DNA of 14,012 nt from Deltaproteobacteria bacterium (GCA_015492395.1 WGFD01000052.1:1-14012), one strand, 5' to 3'; shown: positions 1 to 8,232, counted from the stretch's first letter. The notes: generated from the letters alone by a model not told the origin. Translations and numbers: made by a program.

Positions 1-250
1 CGCCGGCTTCCAGCGCCTTTAAGTCATCTACACTCTCGCCTCCGGCGAGGTTCGGCATGATAAGCGCTGTTGCCATCTGAGCGTCTGTCCACCCCTGGCT
101 GCCACTTCGCACCCCTATATGCTCTGCTACCGATAAGCTTAGTCACATGCTATGCGCCATATCCATGTAGACAGGCAATCCACCCAATGCCGTTATCCCT
201 GATTTGCTTTTTTCTCCTTCATACTTGAATGATAGTACGCCCTGTGACAT
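1..250 (-). pseudogene. IS1380-family transposase, 5' part with in-frame TGA (partial)
   Basis: Reading leftward from the ATG at 248-250 gives MSQGVLSFKYEGEK..., then a stretch ending LPVYMDMAHSM, a TGA stop at 143-145 (codon 36), and then in the same frame LSLSVAEHIGVRSGSQGWTD followed by QMATALIMPNLAGGESVDDLKALEAG up to the window edge. From memory of the family, this order (MxQGVLPFKYE, TALxGLPVYLD, QGWTDxQMxxxLxxLNLAGG, ED/DDLxxLEAD) is the N terminus of IS1380-type DDE transposases. The stop sits where the family usually has Gly (MGLS), so one GGA-to-TGA change explains it. A GAGGTG ribosome-binding site lies just upstream of the ATG. The rest of the gene is outside the window, so whether further damage exists is unknown. 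The element has most likely lost function unless the stop is a sequencing error. Confidence 0.8.
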
Positions 251-259
251 GATTGTTTC

Positions 260-329
260 ACCTCGTTGATGATAGGTTTTTGTTTCGCTAACACATTCTA
301 TCTCCCCCTACTTAAGGGGTCAACGAGGT
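260..329. repeat. 10-bp inverted repeat upstream of the IS1380 transposase
   Basis: ACCTCGTTGA at 260-269 and its exact complement TCAACGAGGT at 320-329 are separated by 50 bases. The first arm covers the transposase ribosome-binding site. Between them, CCCC and GGGG (about 304-308 and 315-318) can form a small inner hairpin. The repeat could pair in the transposase leader or mark the end of the element. The outer boundary of the IS cannot be set because its other end is not in the window. Confidence 0.35.
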
Positions 330-341
330 TTTTCTATTTTC

Positions 342-371
342 TTGATGGTGGATTGGGGTGCCCCGTATAAT
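342..371 (+). promoter_or_regulatory. candidate sigma-70 promoter for ade-hpt
   Basis: TTGATG at 342-347 and a perfect TATAAT at 366-371, 18 bases apart, point towards ade and would leave a leader of about 130 nt before the ATG at 508. I looked for a purine riboswitch in that leader, since the genes are purine salvage genes, and did not see its conserved loop sequences. The promoter lies close to the IS1380 end, so it may be partly element-borne. Confidence 0.45.
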
Positions 372-507
372 TTATAAATGCTATTTACACGGAGCGTCAT
401 ATACTTACAACGTTGCGCATAAATTCATTTTAAGATGATAATCCTTGCATATCACCGATTATTGGGTTATTACTTGTCTATTCCACAGAAGGTGTTCACT
501 AATCCAT

Positions 508-2250
508 ATGGCCTCAGACACACTGAAAAAGCTAGGGACCTTCCGCAGATTCATTAACATCTCAAGGGCAAAAGGTAAAGCCGATACGGTCTTGCATGGC
601 GGCAGGATCGTAAACGTCTTTACAGGCGAGATCATGGACGGGGATATCGCCATCTTTAAGGACCGTATCGCGGGGATAGGCAGCTACACGGGAAGGAGGA
701 GGATCGACTGCAGCGGACTCTACATCCTGCCAGGTCTCATCGACGGCCATATACACCTCGAGAGCACGTTACTATCACCCCTCCAGTTCTCCAACACCCT
801 AATTGGACGCGGCACCACCACCGTAGTGATAGATCCTCACGAGATCGCCAATATCACTGGTGTCAGGGGTATAAAGTGGCTTTTGAGGGCAACTAGGGAT
901 CTGCCAATAGACTTCTTCTTTATGATCCCCTCCTGCATACCTGCATCCGGATTGGAAAAGACCGGAGTGGAGATTACACACCAGGACATAGAGAATCTCC
1001 TCAAGGAGCCCCGCGTCCTCGGGCTTGCCGAGGTCATGGATGTCACAGGGGTACTTGAGGGTAAGGCCGGAACCATCAAAAAACTGATCGCAGCCGGGGC
1101 GCACCTGACGGACGGCCATGCACCACTCCTCAGAGGCCCCGATCTGAACGCCTATATAGCGGCGGGGATAGGGTCGGACCACGAGACTACTAACCGCGAT
1201 GAAGCGCTGGAGAAGCTCCGGCTCGGCATGCGCCTGATGATCCGGGAGGGTTCCCTGGCAAAGGATATAGCGGAGATCCTGAAGCTCCGGGGGCTCATAA
1301 CCTCATCAAACCGCTCCTTCTTCGTCTCGGACGACATCCTCCCCCAGGACCTCCTGGAGGAGGGCCACATTGATCGTATACTGAGGCGGGGGGTATCACT
1401 CGGTCTGGACCCGGTAGAAGCGGTACGAATGGCAACACTCTATACGGCGGAGTACTTCGGACTCAGGGACAGGGGGGGGATAGCGCCGGGGCGCCTTGCA
1501 GACCTCGTCGCCGTGAAGGACCTTAAAGACTTCTCCGTCCACTGGGTAATGAAGAGAGGAAAGCCGGCAATCTGGGGGCGCAGGGTACGGCCCGGCCGGG
1601 GAACTCCTCCCCCGCCCTCATATCTCTCCAATTCCGTCAAGGCAGTCGAGGTAAAAGCCGAAGACCTGAGAATCACAGAGGATAAAGGGCCTGCCAGGAT
1701 AATAGGTCTGGTCCCCGGCAGCCTCTTGACCCGATCACTGAGACTGGAGCCCAGGATAGAGAACGGCCTCGTTATAGGGGATACCGTGCGTGACATAATA
1801 AAGATCGCGGTACGCGACCGCCATCGGAGAAGGAAGGAGACCGGTATAGGCCTAGTCCACGGATTCGGGATAAAAAGCGGCGCGCTGGCGAGCACCTTCG
1901 CCCACGACTCTCACAACATCATAGCGGTCGGGGTCAACGATGAGGATATAACGATGGCGATGAACCACCTGATCGGCACCGGAGGCGGCATGGTAGTAGT
2001 CGACAGGGGACGGATAGTCAAGGACCTTCCCCTCCCCGTAGGAGGACTCCTCTCAGACCGTCCGGCAAAGTGGGTCGTAAACAGACTGTGCAGGTTAGAG
2101 AGGGCCGCCAAGGGACTGGGAACCAAACCGGCACACCCATTCACAACTCTCTCATTCATGGCGTTGCCGGTCATACCGGACCTGAAGATAACCGAGGCCG
2201 GCCTAGTGGATGTAAGGATGGGAAAGATCGTGAGGCTGTTTGGAAGGTGA
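508..2250 (+). CDS. ade: adenine deaminase
   Basis: Cytoplasmic metal-dependent amidohydrolase converting adenine to hypoxanthine and ammonia (EC 3.5.4.2). From the ATG at 508 the protein has 580 residues, the usual size for the family. The amidohydrolase barrel carries the metal motif GLIDGHIHLES (His81, His83, Glu85), then TDGHAP, SDHETT and FVSDD, and closes with GGIAPGRLADLVAVKDL. The last third, with HGFGIKSGALASTFAHDSHN and GTGGGMVVV, is the adenine-deaminase C-terminal domain that distinguishes it from dihydroorotase-like relatives. The frame is open upstream to an ATG at 445, but the residues before 508 resemble nothing in the family, and a GAAGGTG ribosome-binding site lies before 508. 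The stop overlaps the start of hpt, whose enzyme uses the hypoxanthine product. Confidence 0.93.
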   Translation: MASDTLKKLGTFRRFINISRAKGKADTVLHGGRIVNVFTGEIMDGDIAIFKDRIAGIGSYTGRRRIDCSGLYILPGLIDGHIHLESTLLSPLQFSNTLIGRGTTTVVIDPHEIANITGVRGIKWLLRATRDLPIDFFFMIPSCIPASGLEKTGVEITHQDIENLLKEPRVLGLAEVMDVTGVLEGKAGTIKKLIAAGAHLTDGHAPLLRGPDLNAYIAAGIGSDHETTNRDEALEKLRLGMRLMIREGSLAKDIAEILKLRGLITSSNRSFFVSDDILPQDLLEEGHIDRILRRGVSLGLDPVEAVRMATLYTAEYFGLRDRGGIAPGRLADLVAVKDLKDFSVHWVMKRGKPAIWGRRVRPGRGTPPPPSYLSNSVKAVEVKAEDLRITEDKGPARIIGLVPGSLLTRSLRLEPRIENGLVIGDTVRDIIKIAVRDRHRRRKETGIGLVHGFGIKSGALASTFAHDSHNIIAVGVNDEDITMAMNHLIGTGGGMVVVDRGRIVKDLPLPVGGLLSDRPAKWVVNRLCRLERAAKGLGTKPAHPFTTLSFMALPVIPDLKITEAGLVDVRMGKIVRLFGR

Positions 2251-2789
2251 AAGAAAAAGGCACATATAATGTAAGACTGAAGCGGCTGTTCACGGAGAGG
2301 GCAATCAAGGGAGCCACAAAGAGGATAGCGGCACAGATCGATAAAGACTATGCCGGACACGGAATCGTCATGATCGTGGTACTCAAGGGCTCATTCGTAT
2401 TCGCGGCGGACATGATGAGGGCGATAAAGCTGCCGGTTACCGTAGACTTTATCCATGCTGCCAGCTATGGAGACAAGACCACCCCGGACAAGGTCCGCCT
2501 AACCAAGGACGTGGAAGTACCGATCCACAACCGACATGTGCTGCTGGTAGACGACATAGTGGACACCGGCCGTACAACCAGATTACTCCTGCGCCACCTC
2601 CGCCGAAGGAAACCGGCCTCACTCCGCCTGTGCTCGTTGCTGGACAAGCCATCCCGGCGAATCGTGCCGGTAGAGATAGACTACCTCGGATTCACAGTCC
2701 CGGACCTCTTCATAGTCGGCTACGGTATAGACTTCGCCGAAGAGTACCGCCAACTCCCCGAGATATACGGGATATTGGACGAGGAGTAA
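2247..2789 (+). CDS. hpt: hypoxanthine phosphoribosyltransferase
   Basis: Purine-salvage phosphoribosyltransferase converting hypoxanthine (often also guanine) and PRPP to the nucleotide. I take the GTG at 2247 as start: it overlaps the ade stop as GTGA, a translational-coupling junction, and gives 180 residues, normal for the family. An ATG far upstream in the same frame would put about 59 residues inside ade and is unlikely. Visible motifs are VLKGSFVFAADM (near residues 45-56), SYGDKTT (73-79), the PRPP-binding loop VLLVDDIVDTGRT (98-110) and the C-terminal DYLGFTVPDLFIVGYGIDFAEEYRQLP that contacts the base. With ade it forms a two-step adenine to hypoxanthine to IMP unit. The gene symbol is by analogy. 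Confidence 0.93.
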   Translation: MKEKGTYNVRLKRLFTERAIKGATKRIAAQIDKDYAGHGIVMIVVLKGSFVFAADMMRAIKLPVTVDFIHAASYGDKTTPDKVRLTKDVEVPIHNRHVLLVDDIVDTGRTTRLLLRHLRRRKPASLRLCSLLDKPSRRIVPVEIDYLGFTVPDLFIVGYGIDFAEEYRQLPEIYGILDEE

Positions 2790-2858
2790 AAAGACCTGTT
2801 CATGCATCTCAATTGAAGCTCTTTGCAACAAGCTGAGGAGAACACTAGCGATGATACC

Positions 2859-2888
2859 TTGAAATAGTGTAAACATGATGCCTATACC
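2859..2888 (+). promoter_or_regulatory. weak candidate promoter for gloB
   Basis: TTGAAA at 2859-2864 and TATACC at 2883-2888 are 18 bases apart in the 234-base gap between hpt and gloB. The -10 box is a weak match. No terminator with a T-run is seen after hpt, so read-through from ade-hpt is equally possible. I see no coding frame or RNA gene in this gap. Confidence 0.25.
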
Positions 2889-3023
2889 ATCCATCTATAC
2901 ACAACACCATCAGTATATGCCCATACAGAGCGTCAAAACAGAGCAGACCAAGACGAGCCGGGGAGCAACGCAGGCATGCACGGTTATGGCGCCATCTATA
3001 GAACATTGAAGGCCCCTTATCAT

Positions 3024-3791
3024 ATGAAAACACTCCAGATCAAGACCTTACCATACGCACACGACAACTACTGTTACCTTATCCATCACCATCCATCCGG
3101 CAAGACGGCGCTGGTCGACTGCGGCGATGCAAGACCGGTGCTTGCGCAACTGGAAGAGGCCGGATGGGATCTGCATGCCGTCCTCCTCACCCACCATCAC
3201 TACGACCACACCGTTGGCACCTCGAGGATTATAGAGGCATTCCCGTCGGCCGTCGTCTACGCACCCGACGGGGAATCCCGCATTGATATCCCGTCCAACA
3301 GGGTGAAGGACGGAGACCTGATACCCTTTGGCCCCTTGGATATCGAGGTGGTCAGCGTCCCCGCACATACGAGGCACTGTACCAACTACCACATAAGGGG
3401 ACATCTCTTCGTATCCGATACTCTATTTTCTTGCGGATGCGGCAGGCTCTTTGAGGGTGGCGCCACCGATCTCGAACGGGCCATGGACAGGATCGCGGGT
3501 TACCCTCCGGAAACGCGGATATACTTCGGGCATGAATATACGGTCGACAACCTCCGGTTCGCACTCACGGTGGAACCTTCCAACCGGGAGACCCTTGCAT
3601 ACATGGAGGAGTGCAGAAAGGTTGTGGATGGAGGAGGTTTCACCACCCCTACGACGCTGGAGCGGGAGTTGAAGGTGAACCCCTTCCTGAGAATAGATGA
3701 GGATGAGGTCTTGAGATTCGTCGATCCCGATGGCAGGCGCGCCAGATCGGAGAGGCTGGGCATCCTCCGCAGGAAAAAGGACATCTTTTAA
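3024..3791 (+). CDS. gloB: hydroxyacylglutathione hydrolase (glyoxalase II)
   Basis: Metallo-beta-lactamase-fold thioesterase that hydrolyses S-lactoylglutathione to lactate and glutathione in methylglyoxal detoxification. The start at 3024 is chosen because it gives 255 residues beginning MKTLQIKTLPYAHDNYCYLI, typical of GloB, and GAAGG lies upstream; an in-frame ATG at 2976 adds a tail unlike the family. Metal ligands are visible in LLTHHHYDHT (His57, His59, Asp61, His62), PAHTRH (His115), SDTLFSCGCGRLFEG (Asp132) and YFGHEYTVDN (His169). The C-terminal HAGH domain ends with KVNPFLRID and GILRRKKDIF. Two small departures: the usual GDTLF reads SDTLF, and the usual HTxGH is one residue shorter (HTRH). 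The true thiol substrate need not be glutathione if the organism uses another thiol. Confidence 0.88.
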   Translation: MKTLQIKTLPYAHDNYCYLIHHHPSGKTALVDCGDARPVLAQLEEAGWDLHAVLLTHHHYDHTVGTSRIIEAFPSAVVYAPDGESRIDIPSNRVKDGDLIPFGPLDIEVVSVPAHTRHCTNYHIRGHLFVSDTLFSCGCGRLFEGGATDLERAMDRIAGYPPETRIYFGHEYTVDNLRFALTVEPSNRETLAYMEECRKVVDGGGFTTPTTLERELKVNPFLRIDEDEVLRFVDPDGRRARSERLGILRRKKDIF

Positions 3792-3804
3792 AGTACACGG
3801 CGGC

Positions 3805-3836
3805 GGACTCCCGCGGCCCACACCGCGTGGGACTCC
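3805..3836. terminator. GC-rich hairpin between convergent genes
   Basis: The arms GGACTCCCGCGG (3805-3816) and CCGCGTGGGACTCC (3823-3836) pair over about 11 base pairs with one C-C mismatch and a 2-base bulge, leaving a 6-base loop. It sits in the 71-base gap between the ends of gloB (plus) and the radical SAM gene (minus), the right place for a shared terminator. There is no T-run on either side, so it is not a classical intrinsic terminator. Confidence 0.45.
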
Positions 3837-3862
3837 AGCCATCCTGAAGTAAGTGCTGCGGC

Positions 3863-4666
3863 TTATATCTCTTGCTCAACAAGCTGCCTGATCGAAGGGT
3901 GGTATGGGCCCGCCACCACCTTTTCCTCGAGCTCAACGGCAGGCCTAAGTCCTATCCTTATTACAGGAATTCTCGCCTTCCTAAAGAGGCGGATCATCTC
4001 CCTGCATATCCTTACCATCTCATCCAGGGACCATGGGGTGTAAGCGCCGGATCTGTACAGTCCCTCCAGAGGGGTGCCGCTTATGACCAACGCAGGGTAT
4101 ATCCTGGCGAAGTGCGGCCGGAGGGCTATTACATCCTCAGTCGTCCGGATAATCGTCTCCATCGTATCGCCGGGCAGGCCGGGCATCAACTGAATGCCGA
4201 CCACAAGGCACCACTCTTTCAACAGCTTCACCGCCCGGACCGTGGCAAGGGAGCCGTGGCCGCGCCCCGAACGCCTCAAAACGCCGTCTGCCATGGATTG
4301 CACACCGAGTTCCACCGTCTCGACACCGTAATCCCTGAGAATCTCCAGGGCCTCAGCGTCTATGTAATCCGGCCTCGTGGAGACCCGTATCGAATCTATC
4401 TCTCCGGACTCAACGTGCCTCGCCGCGACCCCCAGATACCCTATTTGCAGCCATTCAGGAAGGCCGGTGAAGCTCCCCCCGTAGAAGGCGACCTCCCTCG
4501 GTCCATCCCCTCTCCAGGTCGAGAGATACCTCTCTATCGTCCCGCTTACCTCTTCGAAGCCCGGCCTTGAACCGACGCCTGTAATCCCGGGCTGGTTACA
4601 GAAGATACACCGGTGCGGGCATCCCTCCTGCGGCAGAAAGATCGGGATTATGAGTCGTTTTTTCAT
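3863..4666 (-). CDS. Elp3-like radical SAM protein, short form
   Basis: The 267-residue product opens with IPIFLPQEGCPHRCIFCNQ, giving the CX3CX2C cluster motif Cys16, Cys20, Cys23 that binds a 4Fe-4S cluster and S-adenosylmethionine. Then come VAFYGGSFTGLP, a radical SAM barrel strand with the Gly-rich SAM-contact segment, RPDYID, TVELGVQSM, and QLMPGLPGDTMETI. This matches the Elp3/coproporphyrinogen-oxidase-like radical SAM group; the substrate is unknown to me. A GGAAGG ribosome-binding site lies 9 bases before the ATG. The gene follows rnc by 107 bases and is last in the minus-strand block. From memory, relatives with this N terminus run to about 330-360 residues and continue after AGPYHPSIRQLVE; here a TAA ends the frame just there. 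No convincing continuation appears in the other frames, so it is truncated or a natural short form. Confidence 0.75.
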   Translation of the reverse strand: MKKRLIIPIFLPQEGCPHRCIFCNQPGITGVGSRPGFEEVSGTIERYLSTWRGDGPREVAFYGGSFTGLPEWLQIGYLGVAARHVESGEIDSIRVSTRPDYIDAEALEILRDYGVETVELGVQSMADGVLRRSGRGHGSLATVRAVKLLKEWCLVVGIQLMPGLPGDTMETIIRTTEDVIALRPHFARIYPALVISGTPLEGLYRSGAYTPWSLDEMVRICREMIRLFRKARIPVIRIGLRPAVELEEKVVAGPYHPSIRQLVEQEI

Positions 4667-4773
4667 GGCCGTTTACCTTCCACTCCTGAGAATCCACAGC
4701 GGGCGCCTGCTGCCGCCCCAGGGGAGGGAATATCCCCCGTAGTGCGTGGCATGCGGACGCAGCCATACGTTAC

Positions 4774-5499
4774 CTACGATTGAAGGTCCCCCGGACCTCC
4801 CGCAGGGAGCTTCAGCCTTTCAAGGGCCTTTCTCGCCGCACACCGCTGGGCCTCTTTCTTGCTGGCCCCATCACCTCTTCCCAGGAGTTCTCCCTCGACG
4901 CTCACCTCCACATGAAAGGTCTTATCGTGTTCAGGGCCCGTCTCATCGAGGACCCTGTACAATGGGACAACACCATATCTCTTCTGAACCCGCTCCTGCA
5001 AGAGGGTCTTGTAATCAAGGAGGCTTCTCTCTTCACCGGCCTCCTCGATAAGCGGCTGAAACATCCCGGACACAACCCTGAAGGTCTCACCGTAACCGCC
5101 ATCGAGATATACGGCCCCTATAAGGGCCTCCAGTGTATCGGCCAGTATCGACGGTCTCTCCCGGCCGCCAGACTTCTCTTCACCCTTTCCAAGCAGGAGG
5201 TACCCGCCAAGGCCGAACCTTTTCGCAACCGATGAAAGAGTCCTTTCGTTCACCAGCGTTGCCCTGATCTTTGAGAGTCCGCCTTCATCCATGTCCGGGA
5301 AGATATCCATAAGGAGATGACTGATTATCGACGAGAGCACGGCATCGCCCAGGAACTCCAGCCTCTCATTGCTGCGAAGTCCCTTGCCTGGTCTTTCGTT
5401 AATATAGGACCGGTGCACGAAGGCCTCTTCAAGGAGGTCTTTACCTTTGAACCGGTAGCGGGTGGTCCTGCTGATGGTATCGATCTCGGTTTCGGTCAT
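4774..5499 (-). CDS. rnc: ribonuclease III
   Basis: Endoribonuclease cutting double-stranded RNA in rRNA processing and mRNA turnover. The 241-residue protein has the family signature NERLEFLGDAVL with catalytic acidic residues Glu45, Glu48 and Asp52, a further Glu72, and ADTLEALIGAVYLDGG with Asp121 and Glu124. The C-terminal double-stranded-RNA-binding domain (about 162-231) runs from DYKTLLQERVQKRYG to GASKKEAQRCAARKALE. Length is normal and no key residue is missing. The start is set by the alignment of ISRTTRYRFKGKDLLEEAFVHRS with the usual N terminus; no strong ribosome-binding site is seen. It lies 85 bases after mtaB on the same strand and probably shares its transcript. Confidence 0.95.
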   Translation of the reverse strand: MTETEIDTISRTTRYRFKGKDLLEEAFVHRSYINERPGKGLRSNERLEFLGDAVLSSIISHLLMDIFPDMDEGGLSKIRATLVNERTLSSVAKRFGLGGYLLLGKGEEKSGGRERPSILADTLEALIGAVYLDGGYGETFRVVSGMFQPLIEEAGEERSLLDYKTLLQERVQKRYGVVPLYRVLDETGPEHDKTFHVEVSVEGELLGRGDGASKKEAQRCAARKALERLKLPAGGPGDLQS

Positions 5500-5584
5500 C
5501 GGATTAGGTTGCCGGCAGTTCGTTGAAAAGGTCCATCCGCGGCGTTGCCGCCACCGGTCCGGCGTAGGATGGTGGACTGACCTC

Positions 5585-6904
5585 TTACAAAGTCATAGCC
5601 CCCGTACCGGCCGGCACGGCGATAACGCCCCAATCAGATACCTCCTGAACCATAACGGGTATCTCCCTGTTCATAAGGCTGTCCTCACCTTCGAGAAAGA
5701 CCGGTATGTAGTTCCTTGCCCTCCCCTTGAGGAGTCCCGTATCACGGTCCCTCTTACCCTCTATAACCACAGACAACTCCCTCCCAATAAAGCAACTGTA
5801 GAAACCCCTCCTCTTTCTCCCATCAAGACACTTAAGGCGCCTGCACCTCTCCTTGATGACCCTGTCATCCACCTGGTCCGGCATGGAGGCCGCCGGGGTA
5901 CCGGCACGCTTGGAGTACGGGAATATATGCATATACGCCACGGGGAGATCGTCTAGAAGGGTGTAGGTGTTCATAAACTCTCTCTCTCCCTCGCCCGGGA
6001 AGCCGGCTATCACATCCACGCCGACGGTGAGACCCGGAATGGAATCGACCGCCCTCGTGACCCTCCCGGCAAAGAAGGCCGGGGTGTAGCCCCTGTTCAT
6101 CCTCTCCACAATCCCGTCGTCACCGCTCTGTAACGGAAGGTGGAGGTGGTTGCAGAATGAACCGGAAGTACCGATCGCGTCGATAAGCTCGTCCGTTATC
6201 TCGTCGGGATCAAGAGAACTCAGCCTGAAACGGCAGGGATAGCCGATCTCATCAATGGTCTTTACAAGTCCTGTAATATCCATTGGCTGGGACAGATCCT
6301 CTCCATAACTCCCGAGGTGGATCCCGGTAAAGACGATCTCCCTGTAACCCTTATCCACAAGCATATCTATCTCCTTGAGCAGGTCACAGAGTGGAAGGCT
6401 CCTCGCCATCCCCCTCGCCTTCGGGATTATGCAGTATGAACATGAGTTGTTGCAGCCATCCTGTATCTTCAGATAGGCCCTGGTCCGTCCGGACGAGCCG
6501 CCGGACCTAAGTGAAAATGGGCTCGAGGCGATCCCCTCTCTTACATCCACTTCAGCTCCGCCCTTACTCCCCCCCGAAAGGAGGTATCCCACGATCCTCT
6601 CCTTCTCCTTATTCCCTACCACATAATCAACACCGTCAATACCGGCGACCTCCTCCGGCGACACCTGGGCATAGCATCCGGCGACGATAATTATCGCCCC
6701 GGGGTTCTCCCTCTTCAGCTTCCTGATCAACTGCCTCGACTGTATATCGGTCCTCATAGTGACCGTACACGTATTTATGATACAGGCGTCAGCTGGAACA
6801 GAGGGGCTCACAACCTCAAAGGAGTTCGTAGCCAGGAGATCCTCCATGGCGAAAGAGTCGTATTGATTGGCCTTGCAACCCAACGTAGATATGGAGACCC
6901 TCAT
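5585..6904 (-). CDS. mtaB: tRNA (t6A37) methylthiotransferase MtaB
   Basis: Radical SAM methylthiotransferase that would convert N6-threonylcarbamoyladenosine-37 of tRNA to its 2-methylthio form, using two 4Fe-4S clusters. The 439-residue protein has the N-terminal MTTase domain with Cys10 ([12 protein letters not shown]), Cys46 (NTCTVT) and Cys77 (AGCYAQ), then the radical SAM motif [17 protein letters not shown] (Cys151, Cys155, Cys158), followed by [31 protein letters not shown] and [14 protein letters not shown]. The C-terminal stretch from about residue 372 fits a TRAM RNA-binding domain. The [10 protein letters not shown] and GNKEK wording favours MtaB (YqeV type) over MiaB or RimO. Its ATG overlaps the mnmA stop as ATGA, so the two tRNA thiolation genes are translationally coupled. 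Confidence 0.88.
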   Translation of the reverse strand: MRVSISTLGCKANQYDSFAMEDLLATNSFEVVSPSVPADACIINTCTVTMRTDIQSRQLIRKLKRENPGAIIIVAGCYAQVSPEEVAGIDGVDYVVGNKEKERIVGYLLSGGSKGGAEVDVREGIASSPFSLRSGGSSGRTRAYLKIQDGCNNSCSYCIIPKARGMARSLPLCDLLKEIDMLVDKGYREIVFTGIHLGSYGEDLSQPMDITGLVKTIDEIGYPCRFRLSSLDPDEITDELIDAIGTSGSFCNHLHLPLQSGDDGIVERMNRGYTPAFFAGRVTRAVDSIPGLTVGVDVIAGFPGEGEREFMNTYTLLDDLPVAYMHIFPYSKRAGTPAASMPDQVDDRVIKERCRRLKCLDGRKRRGFYSCFIGRELSVVIEGKRDRDTGLLKGRARNYIPVFLEGEDSLMNREIPVMVQEVSDWGVIAVPAGTGAMTL

Positions 6905-8040
6905 AACCTACCTGCGTGCCGGCGGACAGGTCCCTCGATCCTGCCTTCGATCCACCCTCCTCCAACCACCTCGTCACCTCTGTAAAAGACGACGGCCTGC
7001 CCGGGCGTGATGGCCCTTTCGGGCCTACGGAACCTGACGACAGCCCCATCCCCGCCTACAGGCATCAAGATGGACTCAACACCATCATGCCTATACCTTA
7101 CCTTGGACCGGACTATGAGCTCAGCTCCGCACGGCTCTCCAGACACCCAGTTCACCTCCTCTGCGGTAAGGCCCACCGAAAATAGCCCCTCCTCGGGGCC
7201 CACAATAATCCTGTTGCCGGCCCTATCGATATCGAGAACGTAAAGGGGGTCGCCGCCGCCTATGCCCAGCCCCTTCCTCTGTCCCACGGTGTAGTTGAAG
7301 ATACCATTGTGTCCGCCGAGGACGTTCCCGTCCCTGTCCGTTATCTCTCCCGGGACAGCATTCACCCTGTCTGCTATAAATTCCGGATAAGAACCATTCG
7401 TCACAAAGCATATCTCCTGGCTCTCTTCCTTCCAGGCCACATACAGACCCAGCCTCCTCGCATGCTGTCTGACATCCCCCTTGGTCAACCCCCCGAGAGG
7501 GAAGAGCGTCCTGGACAACTGGGCCTGGGTCATGGTAAAGAGGAAGTAGGACTGATCCTTATTCCGGTCAAGCCCTCTCAGGAGGCGGTACCTCTCCTCA
7601 ACAGGATCATACTCTACCCTGGCATAGTGGCCCGTCGCAAGGTACGCCGCCTCCAGTTCCATGGCCTTCCTCATCAGCAGTTCGAACTTGACGACCTGGT
7701 TGCACTTCAGGCACGGATTAGGTGTCCTCCCGTCAGTGTAGCTCTCTATGAAGTATCTGACCACCTCATCGTAAAAGGCCCTCTCCATGTTAACAACATA
7801 GAAAGGTATGCCGAGCCTGTCCGCAACCCTTCTCGCATCGTATATATCATCGGTGGAGCAACAGGAACCCGGCCTGCCCCTATCCCCTTCCGTATAGTCC
7901 CAGAGCTGCATGGCAATGCCTATTACCTCATGTCCATCTTCCTTCAGAAGTGCGGCCGCAACGGAGGAGTCCACGCCACCGCTCATGGCAACAACGACGC
8001 GGGATCTCCCGCCACCGCCCCTTGACATCGATTCGCCCAT
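6901..8040 (-). CDS. mnmA: tRNA-specific 2-thiouridylase MnmA
   Basis: ATP-dependent enzyme that makes 2-thiouridine at wobble position 34 of tRNA-Lys, -Glu and -Gln, receiving sulfur that originates from IscS. The 379-residue protein carries the PP-loop [12 protein letters not shown] (residues 18-29), the first active cysteine in TPNPCLKCN (Cys110), [17 protein letters not shown], the second active cysteine in SQEICFV (Cys211), and [16 protein letters not shown] in the central domain. Both catalytic cysteines are present. Two starts are possible: the ATG at 8040 with AAGGAAG directly before it, or ATG at 8028, better spaced from the same site; the first four residues are therefore uncertain. 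It is the first gene after the isc block, separated from iscU by 475 bases, and leads into mtaB. Confidence 0.95.
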   Translation of the reverse strand: MGESMSRGGGGRSRVVVAMSGGVDSSVAAALLKEDGHEVIGIAMQLWDYTEGDRGRPGSCCSTDDIYDARRVADRLGIPFYVVNMERAFYDEVVRYFIESYTDGRTPNPCLKCNQVVKFELLMRKAMELEAAYLATGHYARVEYDPVEERYRLLRGLDRNKDQSYFLFTMTQAQLSRTLFPLGGLTKGDVRQHARRLGLYVAWKEESQEICFVTNGSYPEFIADRVNAVPGEITDRDGNVLGGHNGIFNYTVGQRKGLGIGGGDPLYVLDIDRAGNRIIVGPEEGLFSVGLTAEEVNWVSGEPCGAELIVRSKVRYRHDGVESILMPVGGDGAVVRFRRPERAITPGQAVVFYRGDEVVGGGWIEGRIEGPVRRHAGRL

Positions 8041-8081
8041 CTTCCTTCCCGCTTACAGCTACATCTTCAATGAACCTCGGC

Positions 8082-8090
8082 ATTATACCA
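8082..8090 (-). promoter_or_regulatory. mnmA: extended -10 promoter for mnmA-mtaB-rnc
   Basis: On the minus strand TGG-TATAAT (8090 to 8082) is a perfect -10 box with the extended TG motif one base upstream. This type works without a good -35 box, and none is seen. Transcription would start near 8075, leaving about 35 nt to the mnmA ATG. The box lies between CCTCGG (8075-8080) and CCGAGG (8102-8107), a 6-bp inverted repeat that could be a regulator site. If real, mnmA can be transcribed apart from the isc genes. Confidence 0.5.
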
Positions 8091-8206
8091 TAAAGGAAAT
8101 TCCGAGGCTATTCCATTTCCTCTACTGCTTGACGCTACTTACATCTGCCTTCGGCATTGGAGTTCCCCGCGGCAAGACGCCGGTAATACCTGCCCAGTGC
8201 GTTGCA

Positions 8207-8232
8207 CCTGTCTGCGTACGGATACGCACAGG
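8207..8232. repeat. bulged hairpin
   Basis: CCTGT, a 2-base bulge, GCGTA, loop CGGA, then TACGC and ACAGG: ten base pairs, all matched, with one 2-base bulge. It is far from either neighbouring gene and has no T-run. It resembles a REP-type palindrome; no second close copy is present in the window. Confidence 0.5.

Noticed and set aside
372..507. Possible purine riboswitch in the ade leader
   Set aside because: The conserved loop sequences of the purine aptamer are not present and no clear three-way junction is visible.
3423..3842. 139-residue open frame antisense to gloB
   Set aside because: It lies opposite a clear GloB coding region, has no ribosome-binding site and no family-like composition; a shadow frame.
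3872..4570. 232-residue open frame antisense to the radical SAM gene
   Set aside because: The minus strand carries the CX3CX2C protein with a good ribosome-binding site; the plus-strand frame has no recognisable features.
7309..8025. 238-residue open frame antisense to mnmA
   Set aside because: Fully opposite a well-supported MnmA gene whose motifs are intact; long antisense frames arise from the codon bias.
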